Assembly: GCA_004362315.1 (NCBI GenBank)
Contig: SNWL01000004.1
Span: 496,001 to 560,000, forward strand
DNA length: 64,000 bases
Direction: 5' to 3'
Source: Mycobacterium sp. BK086
Lineage (GTDB): Bacteria; Actinomycetota; Actinomycetes; Mycobacteriales; Mycobacteriaceae
Below the pieces are notes generated by a model. That model was given only the letters and a program-made list of their open reading frames with translations, had not been told where the DNA came from and did no database searches. The translations under genes were made by a program, and so were the position numbers. Of the stretch, positions 1 through 9,709 are shown piece by piece; position 1 is the stretch's first letter, and each line of letters opens with the position of its first letter.

Positions 1-1
1 C

Positions 2-685
2 GGCCGTGCGATGCGCCGGATCGGCGCCATCGAGTTCGCGACGACGATCGCTCCCGGTCTGCGTGACGTGCTGCTCACCGGCAAGATCAAGGAGTCGGTG
101 GTGCGCCAGGACGGCAAGAAGCCGGCCTACGACGCCATCGTCGTCGACTCTCCGCCGACCGGACGGATCGCCCGGTTCCTCGATGTCACCAAGGCCGTCT
201 CGGATCTGGCCAAGGGCGGCCCGGTGCATTCGCAGGCCGACGGCGTGGTCAGGCTCCTGCACTCCGATCAGACCGCGATCCATCTGGTCACCCTGCTCGA
301 GGCGCTGCCCATCCAGGAGACCATCGAGGCCATCGAGGAACTCAAGGAGTTGGGCCTGCCGATCGGCAGTGTGATCGTCAACCGCAACATCCCGCCGTTC
401 CTGCCTGCCGCCGACCTCGCCAAAGCCGCCGAGGGTGATATCGACGCCGACGCGGTGCGGGCCGGGCTCGAGCGGGTCGGAATCACCCTGTCCGACGCCG
501 ACTTCGCCGGACTGCTGACCGAGTCGATCGAGCACGCCAGTCGCATCCGGGCCCGCGCCGAAAGCGCGGAACAACTGGACCGGTTGAAGGTTCCGCGCCT
601 GGAACTGCCGACGATCCCCGACGGCGTCGATCTGGGAAGTCTTTACGAATTGGCGGAAACGCTTGCACAGCAAGGCGTCCGATGA
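2..685 (+). CDS. Get3/ArsA-like ATPase, first subunit (Rv3679-type), 5'-truncated
   Basis: Only the C-terminal 227 codons are present; the reading frame is open from base 2, so the start and P-loop lie outside the window. The visible part has the switch-like segment 'VVDSPPTGRIARFLDV' near residue 50 and a regular helical C-terminal half, as in anion-transporting ATPase (ArsA/Get3) family proteins. The gene is followed after 35 bp by a second, complete member of the family, matching the M. tuberculosis Rv3679-Rv3680 pair, described as a bacterial Get3-like complex. A role in ATP-driven client or metalloid handling is family knowledge; nothing here shows the substrate. Confidence 0.88.
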   Translation, partial: GRAMRRIGAIEFATTIAPGLRDVLLTGKIKESVVRQDGKKPAYDAIVVDSPPTGRIARFLDVTKAVSDLAKGGPVHSQADGVVRLLHSDQTAIHLVTLLEALPIQETIEAIEELKELGLPIGSVIVNRNIPPFLPAADLAKAAEGDIDADAVRAGLERVGITLSDADFAGLLTESIEHASRIRARAESAEQLDRLKVPRLELPTIPDGVDLGSLYELAETLAQQGVR

Positions 686-720
686 ACGAACAGAAGACGA
701 CCATGAGGGGAAGTCGGTAG

Positions 721-1857
721 ATGAGCGGCACACCTCCAGCACTCGACATGAAGTCGATTCTGGAAGACAGGTCCAACCGGGTCGTCGTGTGTTGCGGCGC
801 AGGCGGAGTCGGTAAGACCACCACCGCCGCGGCGATGGCACTGCGGGCCGCCGAGTACGGCCGGGCCGTCGTGGTGCTCACGATCGACCCCGCCAAACGA
901 CTGGCACAGGCGCTGGGCATCAAGGAACTCGGCAACACCCCGCAGCGGGTACCGCTGGCTCCCGAGGTGTCCGGCGAGTTGCACGCGATGATGCTCGACA
1001 TGCGTCGCACGTTCGACGAAATGGTCATCGAGTACTCGGGAACCGAACGCGCACAAGCGATTCTGGACAATCAGTTCTATCAGACGGTCGCCACGTCACT
1101 GGCAGGCACGCAGGAATACATGGCCATGGAGAAGCTCGGCCAGCTGCTCGGGCAGGACCGCTGGGACCTGGTGGTGGTGGACACCCCACCGTCGCGCAAC
1201 GCACTGGACTTCCTCGACGCCCCCAAACGCCTGGGCAGTTTCATGGACGGCCGGCTCTGGCGACTGCTGCTGGCCCCAGGGCGAGGCTTCGGCCGCCTGG
1301 TGACCGGTGTGGTCGGCCTGGCGATGAAGGCCATGTCGACCATTCTCGGCTCGCAGATGCTCTCGGACGCCTCGGCGTTCGTGCAGTCACTGGATTCGAC
1401 GTTCGGCGGGTTCCGGGAAAAGGCCGACCGCACTTACGAGTTGCTCAAGCGCCGCGGCACCCAGTTCGTGGTGGTGTCGGCGGCCGAGCCCGACGCGCTT
1501 CGAGAGGCGTCGTTCTTCGTCGACCGGCTGTCCGCGGAGGGCATGCCGCTGGCCGGGCTGATTCTCAACCGGACGCATCCCACGCTGTCCGCACTGACTC
1601 CTGAGCGGGCTGTCGACGGCGTCGAGGCATTGGAAGCTTCCGGCGCGGCCAACAACGGGGATCAGCTCACGGTGGCGGTGCTGAAGATCCACGCCGACCG
1701 GGCGCAGACCGCCAAGCGGGAAATCCGGCTGCTGTCGCGATTCACGGGCGCCAATCCCCACGTTCCGGTGGTCGGCGTGCCCTCATTGCCCTTTGACGTG
1801 TCCGATCTGGACGCCCTGCAGGCGATCGCTGATCAGATCACTGGGGAGACCGCGTAA
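721..1857 (+). CDS. Get3/ArsA-like ATPase, second subunit (Rv3680-type)
   Basis: A 378-residue P-loop ATPase. The deviant Walker A motif GAGGVGKTT is at residues 26-34, followed by '[12 protein letters not shown]' (switch I-like, near residue 58) and '[16 protein letters not shown]' (switch II/Walker B-like, near residue 155). Length is close to the 386 residues of Rv3680. It lies 35 bp downstream of the first ATPase gene on the same strand, so the two are probably co-transcribed and the proteins form a heteromer. The start is the ATG directly after a GGGGAAG-like ribosome binding site. An inverted-repeat terminator begins 4 bp after the stop codon. Confidence 0.92.
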   Translation: MSGTPPALDMKSILEDRSNRVVVCCGAGGVGKTTTAAAMALRAAEYGRAVVVLTIDPAKRLAQALGIKELGNTPQRVPLAPEVSGELHAMMLDMRRTFDEMVIEYSGTERAQAILDNQFYQTVATSLAGTQEYMAMEKLGQLLGQDRWDLVVVDTPPSRNALDFLDAPKRLGSFMDGRLWRLLLAPGRGFGRLVTGVVGLAMKAMSTILGSQMLSDASAFVQSLDSTFGGFREKADRTYELLKRRGTQFVVVSAAEPDALREASFFVDRLSAEGMPLAGLILNRTHPTLSALTPERAVDGVEALEASGAANNGDQLTVAVLKIHADRAQTAKREIRLLSRFTGANPHVPVVGVPSLPFDVSDLDALQAIADQITGETA

Positions 1858-1860
1858 AAG

Positions 1861-1884
1861 AGTCCCGGCCGATCGGCCGGGACT
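1861..1884. terminator. Bidirectional hairpin terminator between Rv3680-type gene and whiB4
   Basis: A perfect 10-bp stem, AGTCCCGGCC at 1861-1870 and GGCCGGGACT at 1875-1884, closes a GATC loop. An A-run precedes it on the + strand (1856-1859), which becomes a T-run on the - strand, so it should stop whiB4 transcription. On the + strand it would act as a terminator with little downstream U-tract. Confidence 0.8.
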
Positions 1885-1895
1885 CATCGCGAAAA

Positions 1896-2249
1896 TTAGC
1901 TAACGCTGCGGTGCTTGCGCTGCGCGGCGAAGAATTCCGCCCACGACACCACCTCGGGGTGCTGCTTGAGCAACGCGCGGCGCTGACGCTCGGTCATGCC
2001 GCCCCACACACCAAACTCGACACGGTTGTCCAACGCATCTGCGCCACACTCGGCCATGACCGGACAGTGACGGCAGATCACGGCGGCCTTGCGCTGTGCG
2101 GCGCCGCGGACAAAGAGCTCGTCTGGGTCGGTTGATCGGCACAAAGCCCTCGATACCCACGCAATCCGAGCTTCCGCCTCAATCCCTTGGACGGAACCGT
2201 TCAAAAGCGCTGCGCTTGGCTTGCGGGCAGCGGTCCGAATACCTGACAC
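1896..2249 (-). CDS. whiB4: WhiB4-type iron-sulfur redox-sensing transcription factor
   Basis: A 117-residue WhiB protein. The four cluster-ligating cysteines are at 37, 59, 62 and 68 (C-x21-C-x2-C-x5-C), followed by the G-V-W-G-G turn at 80-84 and a basic tail. WhiB4 proteins bind a 4Fe-4S cluster that responds to O2/NO and influence oxidative-stress genes; position next to ponA2 is the same as in M. tuberculosis (Rv3681c). I chose the GTG at 2249 because a GAAGGGG site lies just upstream and the length then equals the family's; the frame stays open to 2327 but the extra residues look non-conserved. The 292 bp to ponA2 hold both promoters and no gene. Confidence 0.93.
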   Translation of the reverse strand: MSGIRTAARKPSAALLNGSVQGIEAEARIAWVSRALCRSTDPDELFVRGAAQRKAAVICRHCPVMAECGADALDNRVEFGVWGGMTERQRRALLKQHPEVVSWAEFFAAQRKHRSVS

Positions 2250-2541
2250 CGACGGATCCCCTTCGTCCGGCCGCTCACGCGGCTGACATTCTTCAGGTGT
2301 AGGCCGCGTATGCGATCTACGCCACATCGCGGCTCAGAGTGTTACCTGAATCGCACTGTCTGTTTAAGTTAGGTGGTCAGGTATCTTTTGCGCAACAGTT
2401 GGATCTCAGGTTTTTTGGGACGACCGTCCAGACCGATCATGAACTGGCGTTTTCTGACTACGGCGTAAATAGCTTTCGATATGATCTGCCCCGCAGGGGA
2501 CGCTCCGCAAGACTCCAGGAGCCCTAGTTACTCTGTTACTC

Positions 2542-4974
2542 ATGTCGGAACGCCCTCCGGCCGGCGCAACAATCATCAAGCTGGCCTGGTGCTGCCTATT
2601 GGCCAGCGTGATACTTGCGGCGCTCTTGTTTCCGGTGGTCGGCGGCGTGGGATTGATGTCCAACCGCGCGTCCGACGTCGTGGCCAATGGCTCTGCTCAA
2701 CTGGTCGAGGGCGAGGTGCCCGCGGTGACGACCATGGTCGACGCCAAGGGCAACCCGATCGCGTGGCTGTACTCCCAGCGCCGGTTCGAGGTTCCGAGCG
2801 ACAAAATCGCCGACACGATGAAACTGGCAATCGTTTCGATCGAGGACAAACGGTTTGCCGAACACAACGGTGTCGACTGGAAAGGCACGCTGACGGGCCT
2901 GGCGGGCTACGCCTCGGGCGACGTCGACACTCGCGGTGGATCGACCATCGAGCAGCAGTACGTCAAGAACTACCAGCTGCTGGTGATCGCGCAGACCGAC
3001 GCCGAGAAGCGCGCGGCAGTGGAAACCACGCCCGCGCGCAAACTGCGCGAGATCCGGATGGCGCTGACGCTCGACAAGACCTTCACCAAGCCGGAGATCC
3101 TGACCCGCTATCTCAATCTGGTCAGCTTTGGCAATGGCGCCTTCGGGATCCAGGACGCCGCACAGACCTATTTCGGCATCGATGCGTCCCAGCTGAACTG
3201 GCAGCAGGCCGCGCTGCTGGCCGGGATGGTGCAGTCGACCAGCACGCTGAATCCCTACACCAACCCCGACGGTGCGCTGGCCCGGCGCAATCTCGTGCTC
3301 GACACGATGATCGACAACGTCCCCGACAAGGCCGACGAGCTGCGCGCCGCCAAGCAGGAGCCGCTGGGCATCCTGCCGCAGCCCAACGAATTGCCGCGTG
3401 GCTGCATCGCCGCCGGTGACCGGGCGTTCTTCTGCGACTACGTGCAGGAGTATCTGGCCAGGGCGGGCATCAGCAAGGACCAGCTGTCCCGGGGCGGCTA
3501 CCTGATCAAGACCACGCTGGACCCCGACGTCCAGAACTCGGTCAAGTCGGCCGTCGACTCGCTGGCCGCCCCCGACATCCAGGGCATCGCCAGCGTGATG
3601 AGCGTGGTGCTGCCGGGCAAGACGGCCCATCCGGTGGTCGCGATGGTCAGCAACCGGACCTACGGGTTGAACTCCGCGCTCGGCGAAACCATGCAGCCGC
3701 AACCCTTTTCGCTTGCCGGTGACGGTGCCGGGTCGATCTTCAAGATCTTCACCACCGCCGCGGCACTGGACATGGGGATGGGGATCAACGCCAACCTCGA
3801 CGCTCCGGTGCGCTTCGAGGCCAAGGGGCTGGGCAGCGGCGGAGCCAAGGGCTGCCCCCGCGACACCTGGTGTGTGCAGAACGCGGGCAACTACAAGGGT
3901 TCGATGAGCGTCACCGACGCGCTGGCCACCTCCCCCAACACCGCCTTCGCCAAGCTCATCTCACAGGTGGGAGTCCCGCGCACGGTCGACATGGCGGTCA
4001 AGCTGGGCCTGCGCTCCTACGCCGAGCCGGGCACCGCACGGCCCTACGAGCCGGACAGCAACGAGAGCCTCGCCGACTTCATCAAGCGCCAGAACCTCGG
4101 CTCCTTCACGCTGGGCCCGATCGAGGTCAACGCACTCGAGCTGTCCAACGTGGCGGCCACCCTGGCCTCCGGCGGCGCATGGTGCCCGCCGAACCCGATC
4201 GACAAGCTCTTCGACCGCAACGGCAATGAGGTCTCGGTGACCACCGAGACCTGCGACCAGGTGGTGCCCGAGGGGCTGGCCAACACCCTGTCCAACGCCT
4301 TGAGCAAGGACGACGTCAGCGGCACGGCAGCGGGATCGGCCAGCTCGGTCGGCTGGAACCTGCCGAGCTCGGGCAAGACCGGCACCACCGAGGCACACCG
4401 GTCCTCGGGCTTCCTCGGCTACACCAACCGCTACGCGGCGGCTGCCTATATCTACGACGATTCGCCGACCCCGTCGGATCTGTGCTCGTGGCCGCTGCGG
4501 CAGTGCGGCGACGGCAATCTCTATGGCGGCAACGAACCCGCCAAGACCTGGTTCACGGCGATGAAGCCGATCGCTCAGGCCTTCGGGGATGTGGCGCTGC
4601 CGCCCACTGATCCGCGTTACGTCGACGGTGGTCCCGGCTCGCGGGTACCCAGCGTCTCCGGCCTGCCGCAGGGCTCCGCGCGTGACCGGTTGAAGGACGC
4701 CGGATTCCAGGTCGCCGACCAGGCCAGCCCGATCAACAGTCTGGCGCCGGCCGGCGAGGTCGTCGGCACGTCACCCAGCGGGCAGACGATCCCCGGCTCG
4801 ATCGTCACGATCCAGGTGAGCAACGGCATCCCGCCGGCACCGCCGCCGCCTCCGCCGGGCGCGCTGCCGATACCGGGCCTCGACGGCGCCCCGTTCGGCC
4901 AGACCGTCGTCGAGATCCCCGGGCTGCCGCCAATCACGGTCCCGCTGCTGGCCCCGCCTCCGCCGCCGCCGTAA
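2542..4974 (+). CDS. ponA2: Bifunctional penicillin-binding protein PonA2 (transglycosylase/transpeptidase) with PASTA domain
   Basis: An 810-residue class A PBP, the same length as M. tuberculosis PonA2. Residues 10-35 form a membrane anchor. The GT51 glycosyltransferase domain carries the catalytic E101 in 'EDKRF' (101-105) and 'GGSTIEQQYVKN'. The transpeptidase domain has SxxK at 398-401, SPN at 464-466 and KTG at 612-614. A single PASTA repeat ('RVPSVSGLPQGSARDRL') and a proline-rich tail end the protein. It polymerises and cross-links peptidoglycan outside the membrane. It diverges from whiB4; no clear Shine-Dalgarno site is visible, and TAGTTA about 9 nt upstream of the ATG could be a -10 of a leaderless mRNA. 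Confidence 0.96.
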   Translation: MSERPPAGATIIKLAWCCLLASVILAALLFPVVGGVGLMSNRASDVVANGSAQLVEGEVPAVTTMVDAKGNPIAWLYSQRRFEVPSDKIADTMKLAIVSIEDKRFAEHNGVDWKGTLTGLAGYASGDVDTRGGSTIEQQYVKNYQLLVIAQTDAEKRAAVETTPARKLREIRMALTLDKTFTKPEILTRYLNLVSFGNGAFGIQDAAQTYFGIDASQLNWQQAALLAGMVQSTSTLNPYTNPDGALARRNLVLDTMIDNVPDKADELRAAKQEPLGILPQPNELPRGCIAAGDRAFFCDYVQEYLARAGISKDQLSRGGYLIKTTLDPDVQNSVKSAVDSLAAPDIQGIASVMSVVLPGKTAHPVVAMVSNRTYGLNSALGETMQPQPFSLAGDGAGSIFKIFTTAAALDMGMGINANLDAPVRFEAKGLGSGGAKGCPRDTWCVQNAGNYKGSMSVTDALATSPNTAFAKLISQVGVPRTVDMAVKLGLRSYAEPGTARPYEPDSNESLADFIKRQNLGSFTLGPIEVNALELSNVAATLASGGAWCPPNPIDKLFDRNGNEVSVTTETCDQVVPEGLANTLSNALSKDDVSGTAAGSASSVGWNLPSSGKTGTTEAHRSSGFLGYTNRYAAAAYIYDDSPTPSDLCSWPLRQCGDGNLYGGNEPAKTWFTAMKPIAQAFGDVALPPTDPRYVDGGPGSRVPSVSGLPQGSARDRLKDAGFQVADQASPINSLAPAGEVVGTSPSGQTIPGSIVTIQVSNGIPPAPPPPPPGALPIPGLDGAPFGQTVVEIPGLPPITVPLLAPPPPPP

Positions 4975-5041
4975 CTGAATCGCAATTTTCGAGATCCGCT
5001 CGACCCGATGAACGATGTCGGGTGGCAGTACTCTTGCCGGT

Positions 5042-5998
5042 ATGGCTGTGCCGTCCGCTGTGAAGTCGTCCGCCCTCGTGGCCGCCGGCTCGGCCGCGCT
5101 TGCGGTCGGCTACGCCACGGTGATCGAGCGCAACGCGTTCGTCGTACGCGAAGTGACCATGCCGGTGCTCTCGCCGGGCTCCACCCCTCTTCGGGTGCTG
5201 CACCTCAGCGATATCCACATGCGCCCCGCGCAGCGGCACAAGCAGGCCTGGCTGCGCGAACTGGCCCGCTGGGAGCCAGATCTGGTGGTCAACACCGGCG
5301 ACAACCTCTCGCATCCCAAGGCTGTGCCCGCGGTGGTGCAGGCGGTCGGTGACCTGTTGTCGGTGCCCGGCGTCTTCGTGTTCGGCAGCAACGACTACTT
5401 CGCCCCGAAGCTGAAGAACCCGGCGAAATACCTGTACGACAGCGACAGCCGGGTGCACGGCAAGCCCCTGCCGTGGCAGGACCTGCGCGCGGCGTTCACC
5501 GAGCGCGGCTGGCTGGACCTGACCCACAACCGGCGCGACTTCGAGGTCGCCGGGCTGACGATCGCCGCGGCCGGCGTCGACGACCCGCATCTGGCTCGGG
5601 ACCGCTACGACACCATCGCCGGCCCGCCCAACCCGACTGCCAACCTGTCGCTGGGGGTCACGCACGCGCCCTACACCCGGGTGCTGGACCGCTTCGCCGC
5701 CGACGGCTATCAGCTGATCATGGCCGGGCATACGCACGGCGGGCAGTTGTGCCTGCCGTTCTACGGCGCGCTCGTGACTAACTGCGATCTGGACCGTTCC
5801 CGCGCCAAGGGCGCCTCGCGGTGGGGTGCGGACACCGCGCTGCACGTGTCGGCGGGTATCGGCACCGGCCCGTTCGCGCCGTTCCGGTTCTGCTGCCGTC
5901 CGGAGGCCACCTTGCTGACTCTGGTGGGCGCACCGATCGGCGGGCACGACGAGACGCGAAATGTGGTGCGCTCCAGCCCTACCGCCTCGGTGCGGTGA
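5042..5998 (+). CDS. Membrane-anchored calcineurin-like metallophosphoesterase (Rv3683-type)
   Basis: A 318-residue phosphoesterase. Metal-binding blocks occur in family order: D-x-H in 'LSDIHM', 'TGDN', 'GSNDYF' (a GNHD variant with Ser-Asn-Asp), a histidine in 'VTHAPY', and 'AGHTHGGQ'. A hydrophobic N-terminal stretch (about residues 8-24) suggests membrane anchoring, as in YkuE/YaeI-like enzymes that act on lipid-linked phosphates; the substrate is unknown. The ATG at 5042 is preferred over that at 5015: TACTCT at 5029-5034 places a likely transcription start at the A of this ATG, and the length then matches the 319 residues of Rv3683. Confidence 0.88.
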   Translation: MAVPSAVKSSALVAAGSAALAVGYATVIERNAFVVREVTMPVLSPGSTPLRVLHLSDIHMRPAQRHKQAWLRELARWEPDLVVNTGDNLSHPKAVPAVVQAVGDLLSVPGVFVFGSNDYFAPKLKNPAKYLYDSDSRVHGKPLPWQDLRAAFTERGWLDLTHNRRDFEVAGLTIAAAGVDDPHLARDRYDTIAGPPNPTANLSLGVTHAPYTRVLDRFAADGYQLIMAGHTHGGQLCLPFYGALVTNCDLDRSRAKGASRWGADTALHVSAGIGTGPFAPFRFCCRPEATLLTLVGAPIGGHDETRNVVRSSPTASVR

Positions 5999-6023
5999 GT
6001 CCCGCCTGCTGTACCAGCCGGCG

Positions 6024-7142
6024 ATGACCGTCGCCGCTCACACCCGCCCGCGTGGCTGGGTGGACGCCGCCATCGCGCTGATCGAGGCCGACAGCCGGCG
6101 CAGCGCCGACACGCATCTACTGCGCTACCCACTGCCTGCGGCGTGGTGCGTCGACGCGGACATCGCGCTGTATCTCAAGGACGAGTCCACGCACATCACC
6201 GGCAGCCTCAAGCACCGGCTGGCTCGCTCCCTGTTTCTCTTCGGCTTGTGCAACGGCTGGATCGACGAGCACACGACGGTCGTCGAGGCGTCCTCCGGGT
6301 CGACGGCAGTCTCGGAGGCGTATTTCGCCGCGCTGCTGGGCCTGCCGTTCATCGCGGTCATGACCGCCTCGACCAGTGTCTCGAAGGTGAAACTCATCGA
6401 GGCCCAGGGCGGGCGGTGCCATTTCGTCGAGCGGCCCGACGAGGTGTACACCGAGGCTCAGCGGATCGCCGACGAGACCGGCGGCCACTACCTGGACCAG
6501 TTCACCAACGCCGAGCGCGCCACCGACTGGCGGGGCAACAACAACATCGCCGAGTCGATCTATGAACAGATGAGCGCCGAACGCCACCCGACACCGGCGT
6601 GGATCGTGGTCGGTGCGGGCACCGGCGGCACCAGCGCCACGATCGGGCGCTACATCCGGTATCGGCGCCACGAGACGAGGTTGTGTGTGGTCGACCCGGA
6701 GAACTCCGCGTTCTTCCCGTCGTATTCCCAAGGCCGGCGCGACATCGTCACCGGATCCTCGTCTCGGATCGAGGGCATCGGCCGCCCCCGGGTGGAGCCG
6801 TCGTTTCTGCCCGAGATCGTGGACCGGATGGTGAGTGTTCCCGATGCCGCGTCGATCGCGGCGGCCCAGCACGTCTCGCGGGTATTGGGGCGACGGGTCG
6901 GCCCGTCGACGGGAACCAATGTGTGGGGTGCGTTCGGCCTACTGGCTGAGATGGTCGCTGCCGGAGTCGGCGGTTCGGTGGTCACGCTGATCGCCGATAG
7001 CGGGGATCGCTACGCCGACACCTACTACAACCCCGAGTGGCTGGCGGCTCACGACCTCGACCCGAGCGTGTACGCCGGGGCCTTGGGCGAGTTCGAACGC
7101 TCCTGCGGCTGGGTTTGGTCCGGCTCGTCGACGGCGTCGTAA
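6024..7142 (+). CDS. cds1: PLP-dependent L-cysteine desulfhydrase Cds1 (cysteine synthase-like fold)
   Basis: A 372-residue fold-type II PLP enzyme. The PLP lysine is in '[13 protein letters not shown]' (near residue 68), the substrate/phosphate loop in '[14 protein letters not shown]', and a second glycine-rich phosphate loop in '[15 protein letters not shown]'. The Rv3684 orthologue is reported to release H2S, pyruvate and ammonia from cysteine. It starts 26 bp after the phosphoesterase stop, on the same strand, as in M. tuberculosis. ATG 6024 gives the family N-terminus; the upstream extension to 5961 overlaps the previous gene and looks non-coding. Its last 94 bp overlap an antisense small-protein gene candidate. 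Confidence 0.88.
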   Translation: MTVAAHTRPRGWVDAAIALIEADSRRSADTHLLRYPLPAAWCVDADIALYLKDESTHITGSLKHRLARSLFLFGLCNGWIDEHTTVVEASSGSTAVSEAYFAALLGLPFIAVMTASTSVSKVKLIEAQGGRCHFVERPDEVYTEAQRIADETGGHYLDQFTNAERATDWRGNNNIAESIYEQMSAERHPTPAWIVVGAGTGGTSATIGRYIRYRRHETRLCVVDPENSAFFPSYSQGRRDIVTGSSSRIEGIGRPRVEPSFLPEIVDRMVSVPDAASIAAAQHVSRVLGRRVGPSTGTNVWGAFGLLAEMVAAGVGGSVVTLIADSGDRYADTYYNPEWLAAHDLDPSVYAGALGEFERSCGWVWSGSSTAS

Positions 7143-7219
7143 TCGCCGGTCACGACCAGCCAGAGCGCAGCTAGTAGGAAAAAACCCCCGTACACAACGG
7201 CCCCCAAAGCGGTCATCAT
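7049..7219 (-). CDS. Candidate small single-span membrane protein
   Basis: A 56-residue frame begins with a hydrophobic helix ('[20 protein letters not shown]', about residues 4-23), followed by an acidic, then Ser/Pro-rich hydrophilic tail. A strong Shine-Dalgarno sequence (AAAGGTGGAG) sits 3 nt before the ATG at 7219 and 6 nt before a second ATG at 7216. The 3' 94 bp are antisense to the end of cds1, which lowers confidence. No family is recognised. Confidence 0.45.
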   Translation of the reverse strand: MMTALGAVVYGGFFLLAALWLVVTGDYDAVDEPDQTQPQERSNSPKAPAYTLGSRS

Positions 7220-7383
7220 CCGCTCCACCTTTCGCTGCTCGGCGTCACTGTTACACCGACAGTGTTCATAACGCCACCGACAAGTCAGATCCATCCCGCG
7301 GCCCGCCACGAACTTGGCCACCTGGGCAGACAAGCCGTTTGGCTTCTCACGGGTCACGTGCGATACGCTGTCGTGGCTTCACG

Positions 7384-7457
<74 letters not shown>

Positions 7458-7475
7458 CTCGCAATGTCGCAGAAG

Positions 7476-7510
7476 GGCCTTGATCGAGCATTTCGGTCGA
7501 GGCCTTTTTT
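7476..7510 (+). terminator. Rho-independent terminator after tRNA-Pro
   Basis: GGCCTTGATCGA (7476-7487) pairs with TCGGTCGAGGCC (7493-7504, two G-U pairs) around a 5-nt loop, followed by six T (7505-7510). This is a classical terminator for the tRNA. It also separates it from the convergent esterase gene. Confidence 0.85.
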
Positions 7511-7520
7511 CTGCGCAGGG

Positions 7521-8822
7521 TCAGAGCCCGAGCGCCTGGTAGATGCCGGGCCGCTCCCGGTAGGAGTCGGGCAGCGCGAAGATCGTCCAGTCGTGGAACT
7601 GGCCTTCCCGCAGCACGAACGTGAAGTCGACGTTCTCGGTGATCGCCTTGTCGCGCAGCCGCAGCGCCTGCTGGGTGAGCAGATCCCGGGAGCTCGTGTA
7701 CACCGTGGTCGGCGGCAGTCCTGCCAGCGAGCCGTAGATCGGGCTCACGAGCGGATCGGCCGGATCGAGATCGCCCGCCCACGTCAGAATTTGGCTGTTG
7801 CGCCCGTTGCCCAACAGTGGGTCGTCCACCGGGTTGTCGAACGAGTCGCTCAGATCGAGCGCCGGCGCCAGTAGAAGAAGGCGATGGGGCTGGGCGTCGC
7901 CGCGCTTGACGATCTCCTGCAGAGCCGCCAGCGCGATGTTCCCGCCGGCCGAGTCCCCTTCCACGCTGACGTTGTCGGTGCCGTGCGCGGCGATCTGCGC
8001 GCTGATGAAGTCGGCCATCACCGGGATGTCGGTTGCCGCATTGCCAACGGGGGCAAGGGTATACAGCGGGACGACGACCGTCGCGCCGGTGTCACGCGCC
8101 ATGTCGGTATAGGTCAGCCAATGGAAGATGCTGACCTGACCGATGAACGAGCCGCCGTGAATGGCCACCACGTACTGGCCGCTCGGATCGCGCGGCGTCA
8201 GCGTCCACACCGCCATGCCCTCGTACTCGGTCTTCTCCGCCTTGATCCCGTGCAGCAGGAAGGCGGGCGGCACCCCATCGGTGAAGAGCGGGATCTGCGC
8301 GCTGGAACCGGCGAGAGGGGAGGGCAGGTGCAGTGTCGTCGTCACGAAGTTGATCAGGCGCAGCCCGGCGACCACCGCACGTTGCACCATCGTCGGCGGC
8401 GGGCCGCTGTACAGACTCTCGTCGACCGGCGGAGTGGATACCGCATCGGCGGCGGGAACCACTCGCGCCGAGGTCGCGCGGCTCACGGAAACCGTTGCGG
8501 CACTGGGTGTTGCGGTCTCGTCATCACGACGGGTGGCGCCGAGTGCCGACAGAGCTAGCGCGACGACGTTGGGCGCCTTGGGAATCTGGTTGGCAGCGGC
8601 ACTCGCCGGTTTCGACACCGATTTCACCGCTTGCACGGTGCGCGGCTTCTGCCGGGCTCCCGTTCCCGTCGACGTCTTACTGGCCGACGACGACGCCGTT
8701 CCACTCGACGCCGAACCGGTATCCGCCCATGCGACACCCGTCGCGGCAAGGGCTATGCCCGCACCCACACCCAGGGCGGCGGCAAGCCCCCCGACCCGTC
8801 CGACCAACGCTGCTGCAGCCAT
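7521..8822 (-). CDS. Exported alpha/beta-hydrolase of the hormone-sensitive-lipase type (esterase)
   Basis: A 433-residue protein. Residues 1-34 are a signal peptide ending in 'AWADT', followed by a Ser/Thr/Ala-rich, low-complexity linker to about residue 135. The catalytic domain has the oxyanion HGG at 222-224, the nucleophile elbow GDSAGG at 289-294 (S291), a downstream acidic segment and the catalytic His in 'EGQFHDW'. This is the type IV (HSL) esterase arrangement, predicted to act on short-chain esters in the cell envelope or outside. It is divergent from a TetR gene with a palindrome between them, so repression by that regulator is likely. The substrate cannot be read from sequence. 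Confidence 0.85.
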   Translation of the reverse strand: MAAAALVGRVGGLAAALGVGAGIALAATGVAWADTGSASSGTASSSASKTSTGTGARQKPRTVQAVKSVSKPASAAANQIPKAPNVVALALSALGATRRDDETATPSAATVSVSRATSARVVPAADAVSTPPVDESLYSGPPPTMVQRAVVAGLRLINFVTTTLHLPSPLAGSSAQIPLFTDGVPPAFLLHGIKAEKTEYEGMAVWTLTPRDPSGQYVVAIHGGSFIGQVSIFHWLTYTDMARDTGATVVVPLYTLAPVGNAATDIPVMADFISAQIAAHGTDNVSVEGDSAGGNIALAALQEIVKRGDAQPHRLLLLAPALDLSDSFDNPVDDPLLGNGRNSQILTWAGDLDPADPLVSPIYGSLAGLPPTTVYTSSRDLLTQQALRLRDKAITENVDFTFVLREGQFHDWTIFALPDSYRERPGIYQALGL

Positions 8823-8842
8823 GGCGTGAACGTAGCAGCCAT

Positions 8843-8860
8843 TTTCTACGTTTATAGAAA
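8843..8860. promoter_or_regulatory. Palindromic operator candidate between esterase and TetR genes
   Basis: TTTCTA (8843-8848) and TAGAAA (8855-8860) form a perfect inverted repeat with a 6-bp spacer in the 60-bp divergent promoter region. A second overlapping repeat, CGTAG (8831-8835) with CTACG (8846-8850), is also present. Position and symmetry fit a TetR-family operator controlling both genes; no binding data are implied. Confidence 0.55.
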
Positions 8861-8882
8861 CTTCGGCTAGATTTGCCTACTG

Positions 8883-9479
8883 ATGCGACGAAAGCCCGAC
8901 GGAGACCAGCGCCGCCGCGACCTCTGCGATGCGGCGATCACCGTGCTGGCAGCGCAGGGCGCCAAGGGCCTGAGTCACATCAAGGTCGACCGGGAAGCCG
9001 GCGTCGCGCACGGAACAACGTCGGCCTACTTCCGGACCCGGTCGGCATTGCTGGTCGCGACGACAGAGCGCGTGATCGAACTCGACCGCATGGCACTACA
9101 GACGGCCACGAGCGCCGCCGCCGGCGAGGATCAGGAGTTGCCGCGGTTGGCCGACGTGCTGGCCGCGGCCGCACACGAGCCATGGCTCACACGGGCCAAG
9201 GCGCGCTACGAGCTCACCATGCTCGCGACCCGCGAGCCTGCGATCCACGACCTCGTCCAGCGCGCCAACGAGGGCTTCGCCGAGCTGTTCGGCGACATGA
9301 TGCTGCGGCTGCTGCCGAGCGAACTTCCCCCATCCGCCGTCGACGACCTCAGCGCCATCACCCAGACATTCATCAGCGGCCTGCTCGGCCGCTACGCCAT
9401 CAACGACTTCAGCATCAGCGACCCCGACGAGATCGACCGGCTCATCCGGAGAATCGTTGCGCCCCAGGATTACTCGTAA
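8883..9479 (+). CDS. TetR/AcrR-family transcriptional regulator
   Basis: A 198-residue protein with an N-terminal helix-turn-helix: 'AAITVLAAQGAKGLSHIKV' then 'AGVAHGTTSAYFRTRSALL' at about residues 14-60, the standard TetR DNA-binding segment. The remainder is a helical ligand-binding domain. It diverges from the exported esterase, 60 bp away, with an inverted repeat between, so it probably represses that gene and itself. The last 10 bp overlap the 3' end of the convergent small gene. Confidence 0.85.
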   Translation: MRRKPDGDQRRRDLCDAAITVLAAQGAKGLSHIKVDREAGVAHGTTSAYFRTRSALLVATTERVIELDRMALQTATSAAAGEDQELPRLADVLAAAAHEPWLTRAKARYELTMLATREPAIHDLVQRANEGFAELFGDMMLRLLPSELPPSAVDDLSAITQTFISGLLGRYAINDFSISDPDEIDRLIRRIVAPQDYS

Positions 9480-9709
9480 GACACCTCGAGCTCGGTCAGC
9501 GCGCTATGGGCCCGACGCTCGACGAAGAGCGGAACGTACTCGCGGATTCGCGCGCCGTTGAACCGAGCATGCAGCTCGTCCACGACTTCGACGATGGTCG
9601 ATGACGACAGCGTCGGATAACTCAGTGTCAGCCGTTCAATGACTTCCCCGAGTTGCGTGGATTCATCCAGCGCCCTTGTCATTTGCATCAAATTTCGCAC
9701 CGCGTTCAC
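9470..9709 (-). CDS. Small protein with a three-helix-bundle dimerization-type domain
   Basis: A 79-residue, wholly helical soluble protein. The pattern 'VVDELHARFNGARIREYVPLF' followed by 'VERRAHSAL' resembles the short three-helix-bundle dimerization domain found in many actinobacterial small proteins and fused to some arsenate-resistance proteins. Alternative starts are ATG at residues 8 and 10. It is convergent with the TetR gene and overlaps it by 10 bp. Function unknown. Confidence 0.6.
   Translation of the reverse strand: MNAVRNLMQMTRALDESTQLGEVIERLTLSYPTLSSSTIVEVVDELHARFNGARIREYVPLFVERRAHSALTELEVSYE

Noticed and set aside
2596..3702. 368-codon - strand frame over ponA2
   Set aside because: Shadow of ponA2, whose GT51 and transpeptidase motifs are intact.
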